DNA of 54,768 nt from CAVAWX01 sp963642995 (GTDB lineage: Bacteria; Actinomycetota; Coriobacteriia; Coriobacteriales; QAMH01): assembly GCA_963642995.1 (NCBI GenBank), contig CAVIIZ010000005.1, forward strand, positions 1-54,768. Reading direction: 5' to 3'. Within the stretch, counting starts at the first letter, position 1. Every line of letters begins with the position of its first letter. Both the position numbers and the translations under genes were made by a program. Shown one piece after another: positions 40,183 to 49,174 of this stretch. The notes beneath the pieces were generated by a model. The model was not told the origin of the DNA and searched no databases. It saw only the letters and a list, made by a program, of their open reading frames with translations.

Positions 40183-40188
40183 TATAAT
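40183..40188 (+). promoter_or_regulatory. Putative -10 box (TATAAT) of the HipA-like gene
   Basis: A perfect TATAAT in the context CGTATAATGG, 54 bases before the ATG at 40242, resembling the box before citrate synthase (GCGTATAATGG). No -35 match. The 180-base divergent gap also carries the start of copy B. Confidence 0.4.
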
Positions 40189-40241
40189 GGAGGGGCGCTG
40201 GGAGCGCGGAGACGAAAGCGCGCGAACGGAGGAGGTGCGCC

Positions 40242-41327
40242 ATGCTGTATCAGCTCATGAACAAAGACGTGGTGGTCGCCACGTATCGCGAGCAGAAACG
40301 CCTCGCCGATTTTCGCTACGAGGAAGTCGAACGCTTCGACGCGTATTTTCCATACGCCTTCGTCGATATCAACGATTGGATCGACGGCAGGCAGATCGCA
40401 AAGCACCGCGCGTCCATCGAAAAGCTCATGCGCGACCTCGGCCTGACCACGCGCCACGATTTCATAGGCATGGTGCGCTGCCTGTCGCTCACCGACACGT
40501 TTTGGATGAAGCGCGAGGACGAGCCCTTGCGCTGGGAGGACGTCTCGCTGTTCCGCAATCCCTTCGACGACGTCATCGCGCGCATAGCCTTCGACGGGAC
40601 GGGGATGTACGGCAGGCAGAACTCGCCCACCTCCCCGGAGTTTGCCACGTCCGGCTCGTTTGCCAAGTGCTGGGTCCGCGAAGAAGAGCAGATCTCGTTG
40701 CTGAAGCGCGGCTCGAGCGGTTTTGCCAACGCCGGCTTCGAGCCGTATTCCGAGGTGCTTGCGTCGGACTTGCTGCAGGCGGCCAGGATCGACCACGTGC
40801 CCTACAGCCTCGTGAAATTCCACGGCAAGCTCGCCTGCAAGTGCCCGATTTTCACCTCGGAAGAGCACGGTTTCGTCTCCGCGCACCGGTTCTTCAACCG
40901 CAATTTCGACATCGACGACATGCTGGCCTTTTCCGCCGAGCACGGAGCCGAGGAGGCGTTCCGCGAGATGATCGTCATGGACGCGGTCATGGCAAACGTC
41001 GACCGCCATTCCGGCAACTACGGCTTTCTCGTGGACAACGCCACGGGCGAGGTCGTGCGCATGGCGCCGCTGTTCGACCACAACATGGCGTGCCTGCCCA
41101 TGATGATGGAGATGGACGATTTCGAGGAGTACGTCGGGATGCTCGGCCCGAAGATAGGCGGCGACTTCATAGCCACTGCGCGCTCCGTCATCACACCCGC
41201 CATCCGCGCCAAGCTCGTGTCGCTTTCCGACTTCGAGTACGAAGACCCGGGTTTCGACTATCCGCGCTGGAAGCTCGACGCGGTCAACCGCTTGAAGAAC
41301 AGGCAGCTAGCCCAGATCTTGGAGTAG
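40242..41327 (+). CDS. Orphan HipA-like kinase-fold protein
   Basis: A 361-residue protein whose C-terminal half looks like the HipA kinase core. NVDRHSGNYGFLVD (about 251-264) matches the catalytic loop with its D-R-H-x-x-N order, and APLFDHNMA (about 275-283) matches the metal-binding aspartate. A P-loop-like stretch, GSFAKCW, lies near 145. The N-terminal half has LKRGSSGFANAGFEPYSEVL as a nucleotide-facing region. No HipB-type antitoxin is adjacent, nor an N-terminal HipA domain. It may phosphorylate a protein target; that is inferred. The ribosome site GGAGGAGGTGCGCC is excellent. Convergent with the HdeD-like gene. Confidence 0.75.
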   Translation: MLYQLMNKDVVVATYREQKRLADFRYEEVERFDAYFPYAFVDINDWIDGRQIAKHRASIEKLMRDLGLTTRHDFIGMVRCLSLTDTFWMKREDEPLRWEDVSLFRNPFDDVIARIAFDGTGMYGRQNSPTSPEFATSGSFAKCWVREEEQISLLKRGSSGFANAGFEPYSEVLASDLLQAARIDHVPYSLVKFHGKLACKCPIFTSEEHGFVSAHRFFNRNFDIDDMLAFSAEHGAEEAFREMIVMDAVMANVDRHSGNYGFLVDNATGEVVRMAPLFDHNMACLPMMMEMDDFEEYVGMLGPKIGGDFIATARSVITPAIRAKLVSLSDFEYEDPGFDYPRWKLDAVNRLKNRQLAQILE

Positions 41328-41453
41328 GCGGCCCCGCCTTCGTCGCGCTGCCCTGCACCGTGTCCCCGCCGGCAAGAACGCTTTCAGGACGTTTCGCGGC
41401 GCATGCACCCACATGAACGCCGCGGCGGCCGCCGGGATCGCCGGCTGCGGGCT

Positions 41454-41993
41454 TTACTCGTCTTTGGCCTCGCGTATCTGCTTGCCCAAGGCGACGGCCA
41501 CCACGAAGCTGAAGACGCCGTCGGCGATCAGCGCGATGCCCGAGAGCACCATGATGAAGGCAAACGACGCGAACATCATGTAGAAGCCGGCGATGATGAG
41601 GATGACCGACATGATGACGACGAGCACTCCGCCGCCTATCTTGTTGCGCACGCAGAAAATTCCGTCGGAAAACGTCATCGCGCCGTCTGCGATGACGTAG
41701 ATGCCGGCCATGATCGTGAGCAGGTTCGCGATCACGTCCGGGCGAGCCAGGCAGACGATGCCGAACAAAAGCAAGATCACCCCGAGGAGGATCGACTGGC
41801 CGCCTTCTTGCTTGCTCGCGATGCTGAAGATGATGTTTGCCACGCCGGCGATCGCGAGCATGGCGCCGATGAAGTAGCAGATGCTCACGCCCGCGAGCAG
41901 GGGCTGCGAGAGAAAGAGGATGCCCAAGATGATGGCGGCGATGCCGCCGACGATGATGCTTCCCCTTGCCCTCGAGAACGTTTCCTGGATCAT
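41454..41993 (-). CDS. HdeD/DUF308-family membrane protein
   Basis: A 179-residue membrane protein with six hydrophobic helices in three pairs: SIIVGGIAAIILGILFLSQP, ICYFIGAMLAIAGVANIIFS, SILLGVILLLFGIVCLARPD, LLTIMAGIYVIADGAMTFSD, GGVLVVIMSVILIIAGFYMM and FIMVLSGIALIADGVFSFVV. HdeD homologues respond to acid stress in enterobacteria; a role here is not shown. The chosen ATG follows GAAAGGAACCAGCC. It stands alone; the gap to the HipA-like gene (41328-41453) shows no gene and no clear terminator. Confidence 0.85.
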   Translation of the reverse strand: MIQETFSRARGSIIVGGIAAIILGILFLSQPLLAGVSICYFIGAMLAIAGVANIIFSIASKQEGGQSILLGVILLLFGIVCLARPDVIANLLTIMAGIYVIADGAMTFSDGIFCVRNKIGGGVLVVIMSVILIIAGFYMMFASFAFIMVLSGIALIADGVFSFVVAVALGKQIREAKDE

Positions 41994-42205
41994 GGCTGGT
42001 TCCTTTCTTCTCTTTCGTTGCGTCCAGACCCGGCACACTTTATCCTAAGTCGACGTCGCGCACAAAGGGCGCCCGCTCGCGCGCCCCTTCTTTCGTGTCG
42101 CAAGGATACGGGGGAATCTGCGACGTCGCGCTCGTCGCGCCTGCCGACGTGGAGGAGCTGATGGGGGAGAGCTCGTCTCGCGCCCCCTTCAAGCCGGGCG
42201 GCGGG

Positions 42206-42211
42206 TATACT
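42206..42211 (+). promoter_or_regulatory. Putative -10 box of a leaderless metallophosphoesterase mRNA
   Basis: TATACT ends seven bases before the ATG at 42218, so transcription would begin at or next to the start codon. No ribosome site is present. Leaderless mRNAs are frequent in actinobacteria. Confidence 0.4.
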
Positions 42212-42217
42212 GGGCGC

Positions 42218-42682
42218 ATGGCGCTTCTCGGGATCATATCGGACACGCACGGCACGCTTGATGCGGCCGTCTACGAGGCGTTCGCGAACGTGGACGTCAT
42301 CGTGCATGCGGGCGACATCGGCCCGCGCAGCCTGCTGTGGGAACTCGAGACCATCGCGCCCGTCGTCGCCGTCAGGGGCAACAACGACTGGGGCGACTAC
42401 GGCTCGGCCGTCGGCGAGAGCGCGACGCCGGAAATAGGCGGGGTGGAGCTGTTCGTCTCGCATTTTCCCGAAGACGCCGAGGAAGCGGCGCGAAGCGGCG
42501 AGTACGACCTGGTCGTCCACGGGCACACGCATGTCCCGCGCGAGGAGCTCGTCGGCGCGACCAAGCTGCTGTGCCCGGGCTCCGCGAGCCGCCCGCGCGC
42601 GGGCAGCGACCCTTGCGTCATGCTCGTGCGCCTGAAAGACGGCGCCGCAGCCCCGGTGCGCCTCGTCAGCCTGCTCGACTAG
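42218..42682 (+). CDS. YfcE/MJ0936-type metallophosphoesterase
   Basis: A 154-residue calcineurin-like phosphodiesterase. All metal motifs are present: SDTHG (D-x-H), HAGDIG, RGNNDWG and the HGHTH near residue 102 with SASRPR after it. Family members hydrolyse phosphodiesters with manganese or nickel; the natural substrate is often unknown. The ATG at 42218 gives a normal N-terminus (MALLGIISDTHG) but lacks a ribosome site. Its stop codon shares CTAG with the stop of the convergent toxin gene. Confidence 0.9.
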   Translation: MALLGIISDTHGTLDAAVYEAFANVDVIVHAGDIGPRSLLWELETIAPVVAVRGNNDWGDYGSAVGESATPEIGGVELFVSHFPEDAEEAARSGEYDLVVHGHTHVPREELVGATKLLCPGSASRPRAGSDPCVMLVRLKDGAAAPVRLVSLLD

Positions 42683-43020
42683 CAATTCCGCTTGTCTCGC
42701 ACAGCCAAGCCGAGGATGTCTTTCAGAGCCTCGTCCATTAGGGCGATGTACGCATCCTCCAGTTTGCCGATTTTTTTGCCGAGATGGTTCTTGTGCACGG
42801 AGACGATCTTGTCGGCCATGATGTAGCTCGTTTTTTCAAGGCCGTTCTCTTTCGACGGCTCGACTTCGACCCGCGAGTCGACGGCATCGTTTTTCTGCGA
42901 GGTCAAAAGGCATAGAATCGTCGAGTCTACCCCTCGTGCTGAATCGTTTTGGACGACGATTGCCGGTCGTGCTTTCGATGCGTATCCGCTAGCGGAGACC
43001 GTCCAGACCTCACCACGCAT
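42679..43020 (-). CDS. MazF/PemK-like toxin
   Basis: A 113-residue protein of the MazF fold: MRGEVWTVSASGYASKARPA, IVVQNDSARGVDSTILCLLT and EPSKENGLEKTSYIMADKIV carry the family strand pattern. Characterised members are sequence-specific endoribonucleases. The ATG at 43020 overlaps the antitoxin end by eleven bases and has GAGGCGATTAA upstream; another ATG at 43035 would add five residues. The stop overlaps that of the metallophosphoesterase. G+C content is visibly lower than in flanking genes, and the sequence looks acquired. Confidence 0.8.
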   Translation of the reverse strand: MRGEVWTVSASGYASKARPAIVVQNDSARGVDSTILCLLTSQKNDAVDSRVEVEPSKENGLEKTSYIMADKIVSVHKNHLGKKIGKLEDAYIALMDEALKDILGLAVRDKRNC

Positions 43021-43258
43021 ATTTAATCGCCTCATCTGCCATTTTCGTGCTGAACTCCATCGCTTCCTCCTCGTTTTCAAAAGGGTTGCAGCGCACGCTT
43101 TTCCCCAGCTTGATTTCGTAGGGAAAACCCTTGTTGCGGTTGAAGGCTGCGATGAAGATGCGTAGCGCATCGCTTGGGGTGGTGCCAAGCTCGGCCGTGT
43201 AGGCGCGGAATTTCCTCGCCTGCTCGTCGTCTACTCTGGTCGCCAATTGAACTGCCAT
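43010..43258 (-). CDS. RelB/DinJ-like ribbon-helix-helix antitoxin
   Basis: An 82-residue protein: the N-terminal strand-helix-helix (VQLATRVDDEQARKFRAYTA and ELGTTPSDALRIFIAAFNRN) fits the RelB/DinJ antitoxin type, and the acidic C-terminal part (NEEEAMEFSTKMADEAIKYA) would wrap the toxin. RelB-like antitoxins usually pair with RelE toxins; here the partner is MazF-like. The ribosome site is AGAAAGGAGCTTGCC. It overlaps the toxin start, the normal order and coupling for such modules. Confidence 0.82.
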   Translation of the reverse strand: MAVQLATRVDDEQARKFRAYTAELGTTPSDALRIFIAAFNRNKGFPYEIKLGKSVRCNPFENEEEAMEFSTKMADEAIKYAW

Positions 43259-43491
43259 GGCAAGCTCCTTTCTGCAAATGCTGGCAATATATCATTTTTT
43301 GTTGAGTTTACCATCAATTTGCACCTTTTTGTTCTATATCCGCGTCAAGGTTCTTTTGTCCATCACGAGGGGCGGGCCGTTGCGGTGAAGCCTCTGGGCG
43401 GCGAGGGTGGGGAGGCGCTCGCGAGTGTGCGGTCCGCGCGCATGCATTTCGGCGGGTTTGCCGTGGATTTCGCCGTTTCTGCGTTTTACGC
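43259..43491. other. A+T-richer intergenic stretch with toxin-antitoxin promoter
   Basis: The 343-base gap between the antitoxin and cyclophilin genes has no gene. 43280-43345 is markedly A+T-rich. On the minus strand TATATT (about 43294 to 43289) could be the -10 of the antitoxin-toxin operon, with TTGATG upstream at long spacing. The low G+C suggests that the module and its promoter came in together. Confidence 0.4.
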
Positions 43492-43497
43492 TAGAAT
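43492..43497 (+). promoter_or_regulatory. Putative -10 box (TAGAAT) of the cyclophilin gene
   Basis: TAGAAT in the context CGCTAGAATTG, the third case of this motif in the window. TTCGCC, 17 bases upstream, is a weak -35. The leader is about 100 bases. Confidence 0.4.
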
Positions 43498-43601
43498 TGC
43501 TGGGTTAATGTTTTCGCCGCGCCGAGGCGCGAGCGCAAGGACGGATGAGAAGCGTGCGCGAGGCCGCGCCCGCAAGACCTGCAAGAGAGGATGCGCGAGA
43601 A

Positions 43602-44132
43602 ATGGCACTCTACACCCCGGACTACCAGCCCAACGGCAACGAGGTCGCCGTCATCACGACGGACAAGGGCACCATCAAGGTTCAGCTGCACGGCGAGGAC
43701 GCCCCCATCCACGTGGGCAATTTCGTCGAGCTGGCGCAAAAGGGCTTCTACGACGGCCTGAAGTTCCACCGCTACGAGCCCGGATTCGTCATCCAGGGCG
43801 GCTGCCCCCACACGCGCGACATGAGCCAGGCCGACGTCGCGGCGGGCAAGTCCGGCCCTGCGGGGCACCCCGGCACGGGCGGCCCCGGATACTCGATCAA
43901 AGGCGAGTGGACGACCAACCCCCACAACGAGCACAAGGACGGCACGCTGGCCATGGCGCGCAGCCAGGCGCCGGATTCCGCGGGCAGCCAGTTCTACTTC
44001 TGCCTGGGCGACCAGCCGTTCCTCGATTCCAACTACACGGTTTTCGGCGACACGCTCGAAGGTCTCGATGTCATCGGCCAGCTGCGCGCCGGCGACCTGA
44101 TCGAGTCCGTGCGCATCGAAGGAGCCAACTAG
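43602..44132 (+). CDS. Cyclophilin-type peptidyl-prolyl isomerase
   Basis: A 176-residue cyclophilin that isomerises X-Pro bonds. The active-site regions are FHRYEPGFVIQGGCP, MARSQAPDSAGSQFYFCLGD and NYTVFGDTLEGLDVI. There is an inserted glycine-rich loop (SGPAGHPGTGGPGYSIKGEW) as in other bacterial cyclophilins. No signal peptide, so cytosolic. The start ATG follows GAGAGGATGCGCGAGA. The TPR gene follows after 35 bases on the same strand. Confidence 0.94.
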   Translation: MALYTPDYQPNGNEVAVITTDKGTIKVQLHGEDAPIHVGNFVELAQKGFYDGLKFHRYEPGFVIQGGCPHTRDMSQADVAAGKSGPAGHPGTGGPGYSIKGEWTTNPHNEHKDGTLAMARSQAPDSAGSQFYFCLGDQPFLDSNYTVFGDTLEGLDVIGQLRAGDLIESVRIEGAN

Positions 44133-44167
44133 AAAAAGGCGACCGAACGCAAACGGGAGGCGCAACT

Positions 44168-45664
44168 TTGAACGTCACGGCATTCAAACAGGCACGCGAG
44201 GCGTATGCGGCCAAAGACTACAAGACGGCGCTGGCGGGGTTTCTCGCCTGCTCGCACGAGCTCGACGGCTTGAGCGGGGAGGACAAGGCGAAGTTCTTCC
44301 AGCTGCTGGGTAATTGCCGCATAAAGACCGGCGACGCCCGCCGCGCTGCCGAAAGCTACACCCGTGCGCTTTCCACGGCTTGCGACGAGCGCAAACCCGT
44401 GCTGTACGCCAGCTTGGGCACCGCTTTGCTGGGCGTCAAGGACTACGACGAGGCGCTGGCCGCGTTCAACAAGGCCCTCGACTGCCCCGGCTACCGCACG
44501 CCCTACAAGGCCTACAGCGGCATAGGCGCAGCACAGCTCGCGCTGGGCAAGATCGAGGAGGCGGGCGCGGCATGGCGCGAGGCGGCGCTGGACCCGAGCA
44601 ACCCGAAGCCGGCGAAGGCGCTGGTGAACTTGGGCGCCTGCTTCATGGAGCTCGCACGGCCCAAGGACGCGGTCGTCAGCTACGAGACGGCGCTCGAGCT
44701 GGGGTTGGACAAGCCGGCGGCCAACAAGGCGCAGGCGGCCCTCGGGCAGGCCTACATGGCCGAAGGGCGGGTGAAGCGCGCGATCGCCGCCTTCGAGGAG
44801 GCCTGCGCCGACGGCAGCTACGAGCTCTCGGCGATGGCCGCGCACGACTTCGAGGTGGCGCGCGGGCTGGAGAAGCGCCTCGAGGCCAAGGCTCCCGGCA
44901 TACTCGACACCGCGAGCCTGCCGGCTGTCCCCGCAGACGACGCAGACGACGCGGACGGCGCGGGTGCAGACGACGAGCAGCCCGACCCCTTCACCCCGCA
45001 GACGCGCCCGCAAGACGACGCGCGCTCCTTTTCCGACACCACAGGCAGTATGGAGGCCTATCGCGACGAGGGATATTCGCTGAGCTACGCCGCCTCCGAC
45101 GGAGCGGCAGACGGGCGCGGCTTCGACGAGGGCGCCCGCGTGCCCGGCGGGTATGCCCCCGACCAGACCGGCGACATCCCCTCGCCCGAGTTGTCGGGCT
45201 TTTTCGACGCGAGCGAGGAGGAAATAGACGAAGAGGCGGAGATGATGCGCCGCCGCAAGAAGCGCCGTTCGGGCGGCGTCGGCCTGAAGGTGGCCATCGC
45301 CGTCGTGGCGGTGCTCATCGTGGTCGTGGCCGCGGCCATCGGCGCGTATGCGGCAGGATACGGCTATCCGTCGGCGGAAAGCGTGGCGCAGGACTTCTTC
45401 ACCAGCGCGCAGGCCAAGAAGTCTGCGGATGCCTACTGGGACTCCTCGGTGGATTCCAGCTCGCGCAGCTCGCAGATCGCCGCCCTCTCGGGCACCAGCG
45501 GCTGCAGCGTCGAGGCGGTCGAGCGCGGCATGGCGCAGTCCAAGGTCTACGTGAAGTCCACGCTGCAGGAAGGCGGCGACATCTCCTACGAGGTGGGGCT
45601 GGGACGCGACGGCCTGGGCTGGAAGGTCCTCTACGTGTCGCTGTACTTCCCATCCAGACAATAG
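44168..45664 (+). CDS. TPR-repeat membrane protein
   Basis: A 498-residue protein. Residues 1-240 form TPR repeats (AFKQAREAYAAKDYKTALAG, AYSGIGAAQLALGKIEEAGA, AQAALGQAYMAEGRVKRAIA). An acidic disordered stretch follows (240-360), then a basic patch RRRKKRRSGG, one membrane helix near 371-397 (VAIAVVAVLIVVVAAAIGAY) and a short extracellular domain with a serine-rich part. Topology: large cytosolic TPR scaffold, small outside domain. The start is TTG, with GGGAGGCGCAAC directly before it; no ATG or GTG fits. It follows the cyclophilin gene and precedes ndk. Confidence 0.85.
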   Translation: MNVTAFKQAREAYAAKDYKTALAGFLACSHELDGLSGEDKAKFFQLLGNCRIKTGDARRAAESYTRALSTACDERKPVLYASLGTALLGVKDYDEALAAFNKALDCPGYRTPYKAYSGIGAAQLALGKIEEAGAAWREAALDPSNPKPAKALVNLGACFMELARPKDAVVSYETALELGLDKPAANKAQAALGQAYMAEGRVKRAIAAFEEACADGSYELSAMAAHDFEVARGLEKRLEAKAPGILDTASLPAVPADDADDADGAGADDEQPDPFTPQTRPQDDARSFSDTTGSMEAYRDEGYSLSYAASDGAADGRGFDEGARVPGGYAPDQTGDIPSPELSGFFDASEEEIDEEAEMMRRRKKRRSGGVGLKVAIAVVAVLIVVVAAAIGAYAAGYGYPSAESVAQDFFTSAQAKKSADAYWDSSVDSSSRSSQIAALSGTSGCSVEAVERGMAQSKVYVKSTLQEGGDISYEVGLGRDGLGWKVLYVSLYFPSRQ

Positions 45665-45753
45665 CCTCACGGCCTGCGCGCCGCGGCAGGGCGGAAAAGC
45701 AGCGCGCGCGGGCCTTCGGCGATACACAGACGATAAAAGGAGCAACGAGAAAA

Positions 45754-46161
45754 ATGGCAATCGAGAAAACCTACACGATGATCAAGCCCGACGGCGTGCG
45801 CAACGGCCATATAGGCCAGATCGTGGGCCGCTTCGAAAACGTCGGCCTGACGGTGGAGCGCATGGAGCTGGCGCAGGTCAGCCAAGAGCAGGCCGAGGCC
45901 AACTACGCCGAGCACAAGGGCAAGCCGTTTTACGACGGCCTGATCGAGTACGTGACCAGCGGGCCTGTGGTGAAGATGGTCGTGTCCGGCGAGAACGCCG
46001 TGGCCACGGTGCGCAAGCTCATGGGCGCCACCAACCCGGCAGACGCCGCCCCCGGCACCATACGCGGCGATTTCGGCCTGACCATGGACGAGAACGTCAT
46101 CCACGGTAGCGATTCTGTGGAGAGCGCGCAACGCGAAATCGGCGCTTTCTTCGGTGCCTAG
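45754..46161 (+). CDS. ndk: Nucleoside-diphosphate kinase
   Basis: A 135-residue enzyme that balances nucleoside triphosphates by a phosphohistidine relay. KTYTMIKPDGVRNGHIGQIV is the N-terminal motif, and ENVIHGSDSVESAQREI contains the active histidine (about residue 115). Length is normal. The ATG follows AAAGGAGCAACG. The downstream mreB has its own promoter-like TACACT at 46173-46178. Confidence 0.97.
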   Translation: MAIEKTYTMIKPDGVRNGHIGQIVGRFENVGLTVERMELAQVSQEQAEANYAEHKGKPFYDGLIEYVTSGPVVKMVVSGENAVATVRKLMGATNPADAAPGTIRGDFGLTMDENVIHGSDSVESAQREIGAFFGA

Positions 46162-46172
46162 CAGGCGCGTGC

Positions 46173-46178
46173 TACACT
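46173..46178 (+). promoter_or_regulatory. Putative -10 box (TACACT) of the mre operon
   Basis: TACACT in the context GTGCTACACTCG just after the ndk stop, 100 bases before the mreB ATG. The -35 is weak. It would drive mreB to rodA and probably beyond. Confidence 0.35.
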
Positions 46179-46278
46179 CGATTTTCGCGTAAGCGATGTT
46201 GTGCCGTGCGCGCTGCTGCAAGCTGCGGCGGCGCTTCGGCATCTTGGATCAGGGCACGGCGAGGAGAAAGTCGCAGAC

Positions 46279-47319
<1,041 letters not shown>

Positions 47320-47329
47320 TTTCGGGCGC

Positions 47330-48529
47330 ATGCCGGGCCTGTCTTTCAACAACAACCAAGGCCAGCAGCGACGACCGGGAGGATGGATCATCTCGGTCGT
47401 TTTGATTGTGCTGGCGGTTTTGCTGATCACGCTGTGCGTGCGCTCGGACGGCGGCGGCGTGTTTGCGGCCGTGCGCAGCGGGGTGCAGATCGTGACCAAG
47501 CCCATGGAAAACGCGCTCTCCTTCATCTCCGGGCCGTTTCGCGCCGTCGGCTCGGCCGGTTCGGCCGCTTCGAGCATGAGCGGGGAGGACGCGGCCGACT
47601 TGAAGGAGGAAAACGAGCAGCTGCGCACGCTGGTGGGCGAGCTGGAGGAGTACCGCCAGCAGGACAAGCGCCTGACCAGCCTGCTCTCCCTGCGCGACGC
47701 CTACAACCTCTCGACGCTGCCCGTCAACATCACGGGCATCACCTCCGGCTGGGAGCAGACGGCCACCATCGACAAGGGCAGAGACGACGGCGTGCGCGAA
47801 GGGCAGGGCGTCATGAGCTCGTGCGGGCTGTTCGGCCAGGTCGAATCCGCGCAGGCCCACACGGCCACGGTGCGCCTCGTCACCGATGCGCAAAGCTCGG
47901 TGTCGGCAAGGGTGCAGAGCTCGCGGGCGACGGGCATCCTGCGCGGCAGCTACGACGGCACGCTCGTCTTGGAGTACGTTTCCATCGACACGACGGTGGG
48001 GGCCGGCGACGTCATCGTCACCAGCGGCGACGGCGGCGCGTATCCGGGCGGCATCATCTTGGGGCGTGTGCGCACGGTCGAGCAGGATTCCTCGAAGCTC
48101 TACTACCGCCTGACGGTCGCGCCCATCTACGACATCGCCTCGTGCCAGGAGGGCTTTGTCTTGACGGGCAACGAGGACGAGACCGCCAACCTGCTCTCCG
48201 ACGACGTGATAAACGCGATCGCGGGCACGACCAGCGCGTCTGCCGAAAGCAACGCCGTCATCGGCGTGCGCATCCAAGAAGAGCAGCAAAAACGCGAGGA
48301 GGCCGAGGCGAAGGTGGGGGAGCTGGAGAGCAAGGTGAAGGACCTGGAGGCGCAGCTGAAGGCCGAGAGGGCCGCCTCGTCGGCGAAGTCGTCGAGTTCG
48401 GGCACGGCGTCCGGCACGTCTTCGAAGCCCTCCTCCGGCACGTCCGGTTCGACTGCTTCGGGCACGTCCTCGGGCTCCGGCGCGTCCAACGGCGCCTCTA
48501 GCGGCGCGAGCACAACGGGGGGCAACTAG
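47330..48529 (+). CDS. mreC: Rod shape-determining protein MreC
   Basis: A 399-residue bitopic scaffold of the elongation machine. A membrane helix spans about 17-34 (GGWIISVVLIVLAVLLITLC), a coiled coil 84-110 (DLKEENEQLRTLVGELEEYR) and the beta-rich MreC core about 120-285 (INITGITSGWEQTATIDKGR type sequence). A second coiled coil (QQKREEAEAKVGELESKVKD) follows. The last 48 residues are a Ser/Gly/Thr tail, unusual for the family. The start is 10 bases after mreB; the ribosome site is weak (AAGGGTAG). Confidence 0.92.
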   Translation: MPGLSFNNNQGQQRRPGGWIISVVLIVLAVLLITLCVRSDGGGVFAAVRSGVQIVTKPMENALSFISGPFRAVGSAGSAASSMSGEDAADLKEENEQLRTLVGELEEYRQQDKRLTSLLSLRDAYNLSTLPVNITGITSGWEQTATIDKGRDDGVREGQGVMSSCGLFGQVESAQAHTATVRLVTDAQSSVSARVQSSRATGILRGSYDGTLVLEYVSIDTTVGAGDVIVTSGDGGAYPGGIILGRVRTVEQDSSKLYYRLTVAPIYDIASCQEGFVLTGNEDETANLLSDDVINAIAGTTSASAESNAVIGVRIQEEQQKREEAEAKVGELESKVKDLEAQLKAERAASSAKSSSSGTASGTSSKPSSGTSGSTASGTSSGSGASNGASSGASTTGGN

Positions 48530-48531
48530 CC

Positions 48532-49128
48532 ATGCTGGGAAAACCGCTCGTATACGCCATCACCTTCGTCGTCTGCATCCTGCTGCAGGCCGCCGTCGCC
48601 CCCAACATCGCGCTGTTCGGCGCGCAGCCCAACTTCCTGCTCGTGCCCGTCTTGCTCGTGGCGCTGCGCTCGGGCACAGGGCCTGCCTCCATCGCGGGTT
48701 TTTGCCTGGGGCTGCTCTACGACGCGATGACGAGCGGCACCATCGGGTGCATGGCGCTCGTGCTCGTCTTGGTCGCGTGGGCGGCCGGCGCCTTGAGCGC
48801 CAACATCGCCGCGGACAACGTGGCGGTCGCGCTGGCATACGCGGTGGCGGGCGCGTTGTCCACCGAATGCCTCTATGCCGTCGCCGTGCTGCTCACCACC
48901 ACGGACACCTCCGGCGCGCTCGGCGCCTTCGTCGGGCATGCGCTGCCCGCGTTTCTCTACACCGCGGTCTTCGCGTGCATCGGGCTGGCCACCATCACCC
49001 TCGTGATGGGCGAGGGGGCGAGCTACCAGCCGCGTGTGGGGCGGGGCGGCAGCGCCCGCAAGGGCCTCGGCGCGGGCAGGCCCGGGGGCAAGAAGGGCGG
49101 CACCCCGCTCGACTCGCGTCTGCATTAG
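48532..49128 (+). CDS. mreD: Rod shape-determining protein MreD
   Basis: A 198-residue integral membrane protein with about five helices: AITFVVCILLQAAVAPNIAL, NFLLVPVLLVALRSG, GCMALVLVLVAWAAGALSAN, VALAYAVAGALSTECLYAVA and FLYTAVFACIGLATITLVMG. A basic C-terminal tail (RGGSARKGLGAGRPGGKKGG) is cytosolic. It starts two bases after the mreC stop. MreD helps recruit MreC and PBP2. Confidence 0.9.
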   Translation: MLGKPLVYAITFVVCILLQAAVAPNIALFGAQPNFLLVPVLLVALRSGTGPASIAGFCLGLLYDAMTSGTIGCMALVLVLVAWAAGALSANIAADNVAVALAYAVAGALSTECLYAVAVLLTTTDTSGALGAFVGHALPAFLYTAVFACIGLATITLVMGEGASYQPRVGRGGSARKGLGAGRPGGKKGGTPLDSRLH

Positions 49129-49174
49129 GAGCGGGTTTGCCCGCATTGCCGCAGAAAGGGGAAAGGAGGAACGC

